The notes beneath the pieces were generated by a model. The model did not search any database. It was given only the letters and a program-made list of their open reading frames with translations, and was not told the DNA's origin. 8,256 bases of DNA from Planctomycetota bacterium (GTDB lineage: Bacteria > Planctomycetota > Phycisphaerae > Phycisphaerales > UBA1924), in contig JAFLCM010000095.1 of assembly GCA_017303565.1 (NCBI GenBank), positions 1 through 8,256 on the forward strand, read 5' to 3'. Made by a program: the position numbers and the translations under genes. The first letter of the stretch is position 1. The number at the start of each line of letters is the position of its first letter. Below, piece by piece: positions 1 to 7,013 of the stretch.

Positions 1-2
1 AG

Positions 3-104
3 AAATTTGGAAAAGAGTTCATCCTGATCGATACCGCCGGAATCCGCAAAAAAACCAAGGTGGAAGAAGACCTCGAGTTTTATTCTGTCATGCGCGCCAT
101 CCGG
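3..104 (+). CDS. der: Ribosome-assembly GTPase Der (EngA), internal fragment
   Basis: Der is a tandem-domain GTPase needed for maturation of the 50S ribosomal subunit. The readable frame starts at base 3, with the N-terminus lost off the window edge, and contains LIDTAGIRKK, the G3 (DxxG) motif of the second G domain. It is followed by KVEEDLEFYSVMRAIRA, the conserved switch II region just after it. In the family the next residues would be I-E-x-(A/S)-D-V. Here the frame instead runs into sequence that is the reverse complement of a helicase gene and stops meaninglessly at 288-290. Only about 34 residues of a protein of roughly 435 to 490 are present. The EDLEFYSV wording resembles Bacteroidota Der proteins, and base composition is much less GC-rich than what follows. 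The identification is strong. The fragment is truncated at both ends and probably comes from another organism than the rest of the window. Confidence 0.85.
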
Positions 105-110
105 GCGGCG
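91..110. other. Left chimeric junction (Der fragment to helicase gene)
   Basis: Plus-strand Der homology runs to about base 106, and minus-strand helicase homology runs to about base 97. The overlap, about 10 bases reading ccatccgggc, fits both proteins, so the two sequences meet through a short shared stretch. GC content jumps sharply at this point. The two genes face each other and both are cut inside conserved domains. An assembly or amplification chimera explains this better than a natural rearrangement, but the sequence alone cannot decide. Confidence 0.75.
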
Positions 111-1540
111 GCGTGGTCGAAGCTGGCCCTGGAGGTGGTGAGGGTGGCGCTGGTGAGGACGACGCTGATCTTCTGGGAGAACAGGTGCTCCTTGAGGATG
201 GGTGCGACCTCGATGGGGGCGCAGGCGAGCGTGGCGCGGACGCCGAAGCCGCGGGCGGTGTCGTCGGGGGTGGAGCACTCGGCCCAGTAGGCGAAGCCGT
301 CGAACTGCTGCTCACAGAGGATCTCGGCGGCGTCGGCGGTGGTTTCGGCGCGGTCGATGAAGGCGTTGACCTCGTACTTGTCTTCCTCGGCGCTGAGGGC
401 GCCCTTGATGTTCTTGAGGGCGAGGGCGAGGGTCTTGAAGGCGGGGGTGAGGTGGTTGTCGAAGATGGTGGTCTGCCCGGCGGCGAGGTTGGGGACGCGG
501 ACGGCGCCGCGGCGGCCCGAGCAGAGGGTGACGACTTTCTCGAAATAGTCGCGCGACGAGGCGTCGGCCTCCATGACGGCGCGGACGGCGGCGTCGCGGG
601 CGGATTCGTCGGTGACGCTGCGGAGCGCGGGGACGAGGCCCTTGCCCTTCGCCGGGTTGAAGAGACCGCTGAGAAGGTGCTTGACGCGGCTCTCGGAGAG
701 GGTGACGCCGAAGAACTCGGCGGCGGAGTCCTCGACGGCGTGGGCCTCGTCGAGGATGACGTGGTCGTAGGGCGGGAGGAAGCCGACGGCGCGGGCGCGG
801 AGGGCGAGGTCGGAGAAGAAGAGCGCGTGGTTGCAGATGAGCAGGTTGGCACGCTCCATGCGGCGACGGGCGGTCTGGTAGAAGCACTGCTCGTAGGACG
901 GGCAGCGCCGGCCCATGCAGTTGCCGGTGTCGGACTGGACGCGGTCCCAGACGGCGGGGCGTTCGAGCTGGGGGAGCGAGGCGAGGGTGCCGTCGGCGGT
1001 GTGGTAGGCCCAGTCCTCGACGGCGTGGAGGGTGCGTTTGAGGGCGGCGTCGGCGAAGAGGCGGTCCTGTCGCTCGGAGGCGAGTTTCAGTCGGCGGATG
1101 CTGAGGTAGTTGCCGCGGCCCTTGACGAGTTCGGGGACGAAGGCGGCGCGGACGGCGGGCGAGCGCTCGGGGTCGTCCCAGCTTTCGGGGTTGAAGACGG
1201 ACTGGAGGAGCGGGACGTCCTTGTTGAGGAGTTGTTCCTGCAGGGCGATGGTGTTGGTGGCGACGACGACGCGCTCCGCTCCGGCGGATGCGACGATGCG
1301 CTGGACGGCGGGGAGGAGGTAGGCGAAGGACTTGCCGACGCCGGTGCCGGCCTCGACGAGCAGGCGGGAGCGGGATTCGAGGGCGCGGGCGACGGCGCGG
1401 GCCATCTCGAGCTGCTGGGGGCGTGGCTCGAAGTCGGGGCCGAAGCGGGCGGCGACGGGGCCGGCTGGCGCGAAGAGCGCATCGATGGTGGGCGTGTCGG
1501 TCGCCGGGATGGACGGGGCGGGGTCCACGGCGGTGTTCAC
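98..1540 (-). CDS. dinG: DinG/XPD-like ATP-dependent DNA helicase, C-terminus missing
   Basis: This is a superfamily 2 helicase of the DinG/XPD type, which unwinds DNA 5' to 3' and acts in repair or R-loop removal. Numbering from the GTG start at 1540, it shows a Q-motif-like RPQQLEMA (40-47), Walker A GTGVGKS (65-71), motif Ia-like ATNTIALQEQLL (94-105), three cysteines of an iron-sulfur cluster (C208, C213, C219), NHALFF (237-242), a DEAH box (264-267) and the SAT motif (464-466). Residue 147 in NYLSIRRL is Ser where the family's first cluster cysteine is normally found. The GTG start overlaps the rsmG TGA as GTGA, which suggests translational coupling. Family homology ends near residue 481, where the gene runs into the left junction. 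The last five residues and the stop come from the Der fragment, so about one third of the usual ~700 residues, including motifs V and VI, is absent. Helicase identity is firm; exact orthology to E. coli DinG is less so. Confidence 0.88.
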
Positions 1541-2319
1541 GCGCCGAGGGGGCGGCGCTTGGGCTCGCCGGGGGCGCGGGGGTAAGCGCGGGGGGTTTTG
1601 CGCGGTTTTTCTAGGACGACGATGCGCCCGGTGGGTGTGTCGATGGTTCCGGCGTGGTGGGCGTGGAGGAGGTGCAGCGCGGCCTTGGCTTCCGCGAGTT
1701 CGTCGTCGGCCTTCTGGCCCTTGATGAGCAGGACGCGGCCGGTCTCGGGCTTGACGAAGGGGATGGTGATCTCGGCGATGACGCTCACGGGGCCGACGGC
1801 GCGGGCGACGGCGGCGTCGTAGCGCTCGCGGTGCTCGTGGTGGTCCTGGCCGGCTTCCTCGGCACGGGCAGTGAGGACGGCGGTGTTTTCGAGGCTCAGG
1901 CCGGCGGTGACGGCGGAGAGGAAGGCGGCCTTCTTGGCGGTGGCCTCGAGCAGGGTGAATCGGAGGTGCGGGAGGCAGATGGCGAGCGGGATGCCGGGAA
2001 GCCCCCCACCGCTGCCGACGTCGATGACGGACGCGCCGGCTTCGAGTTCGCTCAGGAGCGGGAGGAGGGTGAGCGAGTCGAGGACGTGGCGCGACCAGGC
2101 GGCGTCGGCATCGTCGACGGCGGTGAGGTTCATCAGCGTGTTGGCGTGGATGAGCGCGGCGAGGTAGCGGCCGAGTTGCTCGGTGTCTCCGGGCTCGAAC
2201 TCGACGCCGAGGGCCGCGGCCTGTTCCGCGAAACCCGCGGGGGGCGGGAGGGGCGGGAGGTCGGTGCGGAAGGCGAGCGGCTCGCGGGGCTGGTGGTGCG
2301 GGGTCGCGTGTTCGGGCAT
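1537..2319 (-). CDS. rsmG: 16S rRNA (guanine-527-N7)-methyltransferase RsmG
   Basis: RsmG (GidB) transfers a methyl group from S-adenosylmethionine to N7 of G527 in 16S rRNA; loss in other bacteria gives low-level streptomycin resistance. From the ATG at 2319 the product is 260 residues, somewhat longer than E. coli RsmG (207). It shows the pre-motif HVLDS (78-82), the SAM-binding motif I VIDVGSGGGLPGIP (98-111), motif LLEATAKKAAFL (123-134), VARAVG (171-176) and a final basic tail KTPRAYPRAPG, matching the family's TPxxYPRxxG ending. An in-frame ATG at 2379 would add 20 residues and overlap the upstream gene by 32 bases. I prefer 2319, which leaves a 28-base gap, because the extension shows no family features; neither start has a clear Shine-Dalgarno sequence. 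The first ~30 residues are Pro/His-rich and lie outside the fold. It overlaps the helicase start by GTGA and probably belongs to the mrdA-rodA transcript. Confidence 0.93.
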   Translation of the reverse strand: MPEHATPHHQPREPLAFRTDLPPLPPPAGFAEQAAALGVEFEPGDTEQLGRYLAALIHANTLMNLTAVDDADAAWSRHVLDSLTLLPLLSELEAGASVIDVGSGGGLPGIPLAICLPHLRFTLLEATAKKAAFLSAVTAGLSLENTAVLTARAEEAGQDHHEHRERYDAAVARAVGPVSVIAEITIPFVKPETGRVLLIKGQKADDELAEAKAALHLLHAHHAGTIDTPTGRIVVLEKPRKTPRAYPRAPGEPKRRPLGA

Positions 2320-2347
2320 CCCGTGAGGGTACGCGGTACGCGGGGTG

Positions 2348-2854
2348 TCAGTCGGCGGCGCGGGCGACCTGGCGGACATCGACGCTGAGGTTTCCGACGT
2401 CGGCGCGGGCGGTGAGGGTGGCGGCGGAGTTGTCGCCGAGTCTGCCGGCGATCGCGCCGCCGGAGCCGTTGCGGTCGGGGCGGGTGGCGATGCCGGGGGC
2501 GGAGGCGGAGAGGGAGCCGACGTCGGTCCGGGCGTCGACGGTGCCGGCCCAAGAGGGCGGGAGGACGACGTGGACGTTGCCGACGTTGGAGACGGCCTTC
2601 ACCGGGACGGGCGCGGCGCCGAAGAGTTCGATGTGGACGTTGCCGACGTCGCTGGAGGCGTCGACGGCGCCGGCGGTGTTGATGTGGACGTCGCCGACAT
2701 CGGAGGAGGCGGTGACGGGGCCGGAGATGCCGGCGAGGCGGAGGTCGCCGACGTCGGTGCGTGCGGAGACGGCGTTCTCGAAGCCGACGATGGTGACGTT
2801 GCCGACATCGTCGCTCACGACGATGCGGGTGCCGGGGGCGCGGTGATGACCCAC
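2348..2854 (-). CDS. C-terminal part of frameshifted VGDV-repeat (DUF4097-like) lipoprotein
   Basis: This frame continues the protein begun at 3255. It enters at the frameshift near 2834-2838; the first residues before APGTR are a shifted reading of the upstream frame, so 2854 is not a believable start. The real sequence begins at about PGTRIVVSDDVGNV. It then shows seven evenly spaced repeats of the form (D/N)VG(D/N/S)(V/L)xx: DVGNVTI, DVGDLRL, DVGDVHI, DVGNVHI, NVGNVHV, DVGSLSA and DVGNLSV. Most are 16-20 residues apart, with a longer gap before the last. This periodicity fits a beta-solenoid, as in the DUF4097/DUF2807-type putative adhesin families, with each repeat one coil; the family link is by pattern only. 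No enzyme motif is visible. The stop at 2348-2350 lies 28 bases before the rsmG ATG. Function unknown; a cell-envelope structural or adhesion role is a guess. Confidence 0.7.
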   Translation of the reverse strand: MGHHRAPGTRIVVSDDVGNVTIVGFENAVSARTDVGDLRLAGISGPVTASSDVGDVHINTAGAVDASSDVGNVHIELFGAAPVPVKAVSNVGNVHVVLPPSWAGTVDARTDVGSLSASAPGIATRPDRNGSGGAIAGRLGDNSAATLTARADVGNLSVDVRQVARAAD

Positions 2855-3255
2855 TCGGCGGCGTGCTGCTTGCCGGCGGCCCAGGTGGACTTGGGCTGGA
2901 CGGTCTTGACGACGACGCCCTCGTTGCCGGGGGTGTCGATGAGTTCGAAGCGGAGTTCCTCGACGGCTTCGGCGGCCTTCTGCTGGGTGGAGCCCTTGCC
3001 GATTCGGATGACCTCCATGCGGACGGAGGTGGCGGATGGATCGGCGACGACGCGGACGTCGCCGACGGTGTTCTCGAGGGTGAAGGCGGTTTCGGCGGGG
3101 GCGGTGAGGACTTCGGCGCGGCGTGATTCGAAGGGGGTGCCGCCGCAGCCGGAGGTGGAGGCGCAGCCGGCGAGGATGGCGCCGTACAGGCCCGCGGTGA
3201 CGGGGCCGAGGCGCTGGGCGGACTCGCGGATGACGGACGGGGGGCGGTGGTTCAT
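2815..3255 (-). CDS. N-terminal part of frameshifted lipoprotein-like gene (DUF4097-like)
   Basis: The ATG at 3255 has a good Shine-Dalgarno sequence, GGAGAG, five bases upstream. The first 31 residues look like a lipoprotein signal: a charged start (IRESAQR), a hydrophobic stretch from about residue 17, and the lipobox LAGC with Cys31. The mature part carries ENTVGDVRVV, the first of the protein's VGDV repeats, followed by an alpha/beta stretch. The frame breaks after EWVITAPP and ends in APASS plus TGA at 2815-2817. The frame at 2348-2854 resumes exactly with GTRIVVSDDVGNV. One extra C in the five-C run at 2834-2838 (five G on the plus strand) would restore a single protein of about 302 residues reading TAPPGTRIVVS. 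A homopolymer sequencing error is most likely; a true mutation or a -1 slip at CCC-CCG is possible. The gene lies 84 bases after the rodA stop. Confidence 0.75.
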   Translation of the reverse strand: MNHRPPSVIRESAQRLGPVTAGLYGAILAGCASTSGCGGTPFESRRAEVLTAPAETAFTLENTVGDVRVVADPSATSVRMEVIRIGKGSTQQKAAEAVEELRFELIDTPGNEGVVVKTVQPKSTWAAGKQHAAEWVITAPPAPASS

Positions 3256-3339
3256 GGTGGCTCTCCGGCGGGTGATTGGGGATGAGGGGTCCCGGGTTTC
3301 ACCCCGGTGCCGGTATGGGAGCGGCCCGCGGGAAGGGGT

Positions 3340-4587
3340 TCAATCGTCGTCGAACTCGAAGGACTCGCGCCAGAAGTGCTCGGGGCGGCGCATGGCGATC
3401 GAGAAGATGATGCCGACCATGGCGAAGGCGATGAGGAGGCTCGATCCGCCGTATGAGACGAAGGGGAGGGTCATGCCGGTGATGGGGAGGATGCCCATGG
3501 TCTCGCCGAGGTTGATGAGGGCCTGGGTGGCGGTGATGGCGACGAAACCGACGACGACGAGGCGTCCGAAGGCGTCCTTGCAGCGTGCGGCGGCCCAGAG
3601 GGCTCCGATGACCCAGAGGGCGTAGAGGGCGAGCAGGCCGGCGACGCCGACGAAGCCGAAGCGGTTGGCGAAGACGGCGAAGATCATGTCGTTGCGTGCT
3701 TCGGGGAGTTTGGAGAAATGGATGAGGGCGCGGCTGCGGTCGTCGGTGTGTCCGGCCCACCCGCCGGCGCCGACGAGTGTGACGGCCTGGCGACCCTGGA
3801 AGCCGCGGTCGTCTGCGAAGCGGTCGTCGCCGGAGGCCATGTCGAGGACGGCCTGGATGCGGTCGACCTGGTGCTTGCGGAGCAGGGGGTACTCGCCCTT
3901 GGAGGCGAAGAAGAGGCTGGCGATGGCGACGATGGCGGCCATGACGACGCCGAGGCTGCTGGCGGCGATGAGGTGCCGGAGTTTCGCGCCGGCGGCGACG
4001 AGCATGGCGACGAGTGCGGGCAGGAACAGGAGGCTCGAGCCGAGGTCGGGCTCGGCGACGATGAGGGCCATGGGGACGAGGACGATGATCGCGGGCGGGA
4101 CGAGTCCGAGCAGGGTGCGGTGGTTGCTGCGGTATCGGAGATAGGCGGCGGTGGCGAGGACGTACGCCATCTTGGCGATCTCGGCGGGCTGGAGGTCGAA
4201 GGCGCCGAGGTCGATCCAGCGGCGGGCGCCGTTGCGGGGCGTGACGAGGCTCGCGGGCACGCCGGGGAGGATGAGGACGGCGAGCAGGATGACGCTCAGG
4301 GCGGCGAGGGGCCAGGTGAGCCAGAGCCACCAGCGGTAGTGCGGGACGGCGCAGGCGAGGGCGACGACGAGGCCGACGGCGGCGAAGAGCATCTGCTTGC
4401 GCGCGTCGGGGGCGAGGCCGTCGGGACGGAGGGCCGAGGCGATGTGGATGCAGTAGACGCCGACGGCGCAGAGGGCGACGGTGGCGAAGACGACCAGCCA
4501 GCCGGAGTGGAGGATGGCGAGGCGTCCCTGGACGCGGAGGCGGACGACGTCGTCGGCGCCGGGGTTGCGGGGGGCGCGGGCGCTCAT
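3340..4587 (-). CDS. rodA: RodA/FtsW-family (SEDS) peptidoglycan glycosyltransferase, probable RodA
   Basis: SEDS proteins polymerise lipid II into glycan strands in the cytoplasmic membrane; RodA works with PBP2 in cell elongation. The 415-residue product has about ten hydrophobic segments. Signatures in order are RNGARRWIDLG (118-128), QPAEIAKM (133-140), AEPDLGSS (178-185), HQVDRIQAVLD (239-249) with the following large periplasmic loop, LPEARNDMIFAVFANRFGFVG (294-314) and PITGMTLPFVSYGGSS (368-383). Asp300 lines up with the catalytic Asp of E. coli RodA (D262). The usual AEE after that helix is ANR here (307-309). The ATG at 4587 has GGAGAA seven bases upstream and starts 20 bases after the mrdA stop, so the two are surely cotranscribed. 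That pairing with a class B PBP is the reason for calling RodA over FtsW. The N-terminal ~25 residues are a cytoplasmic extension. An acidic tail EFDDD ends the protein. Confidence 0.92.
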   Translation of the reverse strand: MSARAPRNPGADDVVRLRVQGRLAILHSGWLVVFATVALCAVGVYCIHIASALRPDGLAPDARKQMLFAAVGLVVALACAVPHYRWWLWLTWPLAALSVILLAVLILPGVPASLVTPRNGARRWIDLGAFDLQPAEIAKMAYVLATAAYLRYRSNHRTLLGLVPPAIIVLVPMALIVAEPDLGSSLLFLPALVAMLVAAGAKLRHLIAASSLGVVMAAIVAIASLFFASKGEYPLLRKHQVDRIQAVLDMASGDDRFADDRGFQGRQAVTLVGAGGWAGHTDDRSRALIHFSKLPEARNDMIFAVFANRFGFVGVAGLLALYALWVIGALWAAARCKDAFGRLVVVGFVAITATQALINLGETMGILPITGMTLPFVSYGGSSLLIAFAMVGIIFSIAMRRPEHFWRESFEFDDD

Positions 4588-4607
4588 CGCCCATTCTCCG
4601 GCGCGGC

Positions 4608-6872
4608 TCACAGGTAGCCCTCCGCCTTGAGCGCCCAGATGATCTGGTTGACGATGGGGCCGGAGACTCGGCCGCCGCTGCCGGCGTACTCCATGACGGT
4701 GGAGATGACGTAGCGCGGGGACTTGCCCTTGGGGCCGACCATGACGACGTACCAGGAGTGGTCGCCCTCGCGGGCGATTTCCTTGTCGCCGTCGTCGTCG
4801 GTGTCGGCGAAGAGCTTGGGGGCGGCGGCGGTGCCGGTCTTTCCGCGGACGTCGAGGTCCGGGTGGTTGAACATGGCGATCTTGGCGCCGTCGATGGTGA
4901 TGCGGCTGCCGGTGCCGTTGTCCATGTCGTTGACGGCGTCGTAGAGGCCTTCGAGGGCGGCGTCGCAGGCGGCGTGGTCGAGGCGGAGGTCCTCGGCGAC
5001 GACGGGCGCGTCGCGGACGACGCGGGGGACGAGGCGGGTGCCGGCGCGGGCGATGGTGGCGTAGGCGTCGGCGGCGTGGAGGGGCGTCCAGTCGATGGGG
5101 CCCTGACCGATGCCGAGGAAGATGGCGTCCTGGAGTTGGACGGGCTCGACCCTGCCGTTGATCGCGGCTTTCTTGAGGACACTGCCGGGCCACTCGTGGC
5201 CGATGCCGAGGTTGAAGGGTCGCCCGACGCCGAAGGCGGAGTACCACTTCTGGGTGCCGGAGACGCCGAGGGCGCGGCCGAGGGTGAAGAAGTAGATGTT
5301 GCAGGAGGCGGCGAGGGCCTGGCGCGGGTTGAGCGGGCCGTTGAAGTAGCCGGTGTGGGTCTCGCCGTGGTGCTGCTTGAAGATCCAGCAGCGGTACATG
5401 GTGGGTTTGTCGGGGTAGAGGTGTCCGGTGCACTCGATGAGGTGGCTGAGCGAGTGGACGCCCTGGGTGACGGCGGAGGTGAGGATGAGCGGCTTGACGA
5501 TCGAGCCGGGCGGGTAGGGCTTGGCGACGGCGCGGTTGATGAACGGCGCGTTGATGGGGTCGCTCCAGACGCTCTTGGGGTCTTCCTGGAGCTGGTCGCG
5601 GGTGAAACTGGGGGTGGTGACGAGGGCGAGGACCTCGCCGGTCTCGATGTCGAGGACGGCGGCGGCGCCGTTGAGGGGCGTGCCGACGGGGAAGGCGGGG
5701 CGCTGGTCGGCGAGGGGGCTGAGGTGCCAGGGCTGGAGCGCGCCGAAGCCGGACTCGGGGGTCATGAGGGCGTGGACGCGGCTCTGGAGATTGATGTCGA
5801 TGGTGAGTTCGACGTCCTTGCCGGGCTGGGCGGGTTCGACTTCCTTTTCGCCGGTGTCGAGGTGCTCGCGTCGGACGCCGCGGAGGCCGCGGAGGGCGCG
5901 TTCCATGGACTCCTCGACGCCGCCGGCGCCGACCTGGTCGCGGTCCATGAAGCGGGCGCGGTTGAGTTCGCCTGTGGTGGGGTCTTTGCGGGGCTGGGTG
6001 GGGAGGTCCTCGGCCTGGATGCCGCGCATCCATCCGAGGATGTGGGTGGCGACGCCCTTGACCTGGACGACGAACTGGTCGGGGAGGTCGCGTTTGAGGG
6101 GCGCGGGGAAGTTGGCGCGGTCGATGGTGACGAGCATCGACTCGTAGGGGTAGGTGCGGACGGCGGTCTCGACGACCTCGACGCCGGGGAGTTCGCTCTC
6201 GATGCGGCGGAGTTCGAAGAGTTTGTCCTGGCTCGCACCGGTGGCGATGGGGTAGGCGTCTTTCTCGGCGGCGACGGGGCGGTCGACGTCGCGGATGGTC
6301 ATCTCTTCGCCGCGGTCGTTGAGGGTGCCGAAGCGTTCGACGCGATCCTCGAGCCAGCGGAGTTTGGTGGTGGAGACGGTGCGCTGGACTTTCTCGCGGA
6401 CGACGTTGCGGCGGCGTTCGAGTTCTTCGGTGGTTTCGCCGAGGGCGCGGGCGAGACGGACCCAGACCTCGCGCTGGCGTGCTTCGTACTGCGGGAGGAC
6501 GGCGCGGGCGAGTTCGTCGCGGCGCTTGGCGTTGGTCTTGAACCACTCGGCGCGGTTGTCGCGGCGGGCCTGGCGCACGGCCTGGTCGTAGGCCCACTCG
6601 CCGCTGATGACGGGATAGGCGACCATAACGTCGAAGCCGGGCCGGTCGGCGGCGAGGACGCGGCCCTTGCGGTCGAGGATTCGGCCGCGGACGGTGGGCG
6701 TCCACTTTTCGAGGAGCAGGCGGCTCTCGGCCTTGTCGAGGTGGGCGGCGCCTTGGGCGACGGTGAGGCGGTACGACTGGACGAGCAGGACGAGGCAGCA
6801 GACGACGAAGCCGCTGCCGAGCAGCAGCAGGCGGCGCAGGAACATGCTCGGGATGGCGGTGGCGATGCCCAT
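4608..6872 (-). CDS. mrdA: Penicillin-binding protein 2 (class B transpeptidase)
   Basis: PBP2 cross-links peptidoglycan side chains in the periplasm and is the transpeptidase partner of RodA. The 754-residue product has one membrane anchor (about 12-32), then RGRILDRKGRVLA (62-74), the typical start of the class B dimerisation/pedestal domain. The transpeptidase domain begins near 350. All three active-site motifs are present: SIVK (457-460, nucleophile Ser457), SCN (523-525) and KTG (678-680). It is well above the 633 residues of E. coli PBP2. Much of the excess is a charged, helix-rich stretch at about 91-227 within the pedestal region. After KTG there is an acidic insert ADTDDDGDKE (689-698) resembling a calcium-loop core. 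The ATG at 6872 lacks a clear Shine-Dalgarno; an in-frame ATG at 6845 is an alternative that would keep the anchor. rodA follows after 20 bases. Identity is firm, and assignment to PBP2 over FtsI rests on the rodA neighbour. Confidence 0.93.
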   Translation of the reverse strand: MGIATAIPSMFLRRLLLLGSGFVVCCLVLLVQSYRLTVAQGAAHLDKAESRLLLEKWTPTVRGRILDRKGRVLAADRPGFDVMVAYPVISGEWAYDQAVRQARRDNRAEWFKTNAKRRDELARAVLPQYEARQREVWVRLARALGETTEELERRRNVVREKVQRTVSTTKLRWLEDRVERFGTLNDRGEEMTIRDVDRPVAAEKDAYPIATGASQDKLFELRRIESELPGVEVVETAVRTYPYESMLVTIDRANFPAPLKRDLPDQFVVQVKGVATHILGWMRGIQAEDLPTQPRKDPTTGELNRARFMDRDQVGAGGVEESMERALRGLRGVRREHLDTGEKEVEPAQPGKDVELTIDINLQSRVHALMTPESGFGALQPWHLSPLADQRPAFPVGTPLNGAAAVLDIETGEVLALVTTPSFTRDQLQEDPKSVWSDPINAPFINRAVAKPYPPGSIVKPLILTSAVTQGVHSLSHLIECTGHLYPDKPTMYRCWIFKQHHGETHTGYFNGPLNPRQALAASCNIYFFTLGRALGVSGTQKWYSAFGVGRPFNLGIGHEWPGSVLKKAAINGRVEPVQLQDAIFLGIGQGPIDWTPLHAADAYATIARAGTRLVPRVVRDAPVVAEDLRLDHAACDAALEGLYDAVNDMDNGTGSRITIDGAKIAMFNHPDLDVRGKTGTAAAPKLFADTDDDGDKEIAREGDHSWYVVMVGPKGKSPRYVISTVMEYAGSGGRVSGPIVNQIIWALKAEGYL

Positions 6873-6908
6873 GCGCGTGCGACAGCCGGGAGGGCCTGTC
6901 CGGGCATC

Positions 6909-6914
6909 ATTATC
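6909..6914 (-). promoter_or_regulatory. Possible -10 element upstream of mrdA
   Basis: On the minus strand this reads GATAAT, 36 bases before the mrdA ATG, in a spacer that is otherwise extremely GC-rich. No convincing -35 hexamer lies 16-18 bases further upstream (TGCAGC is the best). It could be a sigma-70-type promoter for the mrdA operon, or chance. Low confidence. Confidence 0.22.
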
Positions 6915-7013
6915 GACGGCTGGGGGGCGGGGGCTGCACCGGCGGGGTGATGATCGTCGGGCGGAGACGCTTTCGCTTCTTGGGTCTTAGGGAAGCGGCA
7001 GTCGCGACCCAGG

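Noticed and set aside
3..290. A Der protein fusion extending to base 290
   Set aside because: After about residue 34 the sequence is the reverse complement of the helicase gene, so the extension is a junction artefact.
113..1585. Long plus-strand open frame rich in Gly, Glu, Asp and Ala opposite the helicase, with similar ones opposite rsmG, rodA and mrdA
   Set aside because: These are codon-bias shadows of GC-rich minus-strand genes: low-complexity composition, no domains, and every one antisense to a recognisable gene.
3292..3307. Possible terminator hairpin between rodA and the lipoprotein-like gene
   Set aside because: Only a five-base stem (ccggg/cccgg) with a six-base loop and no T-run; expected by chance at this GC content.
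3340..6705. A single 1121-residue minus-strand protein ending in RodA
   Set aside because: Its first ~700 residues are an out-of-frame reading of mrdA (Arg/Pro-rich). The proper rodA start is ATG 4587 with a good Shine-Dalgarno.
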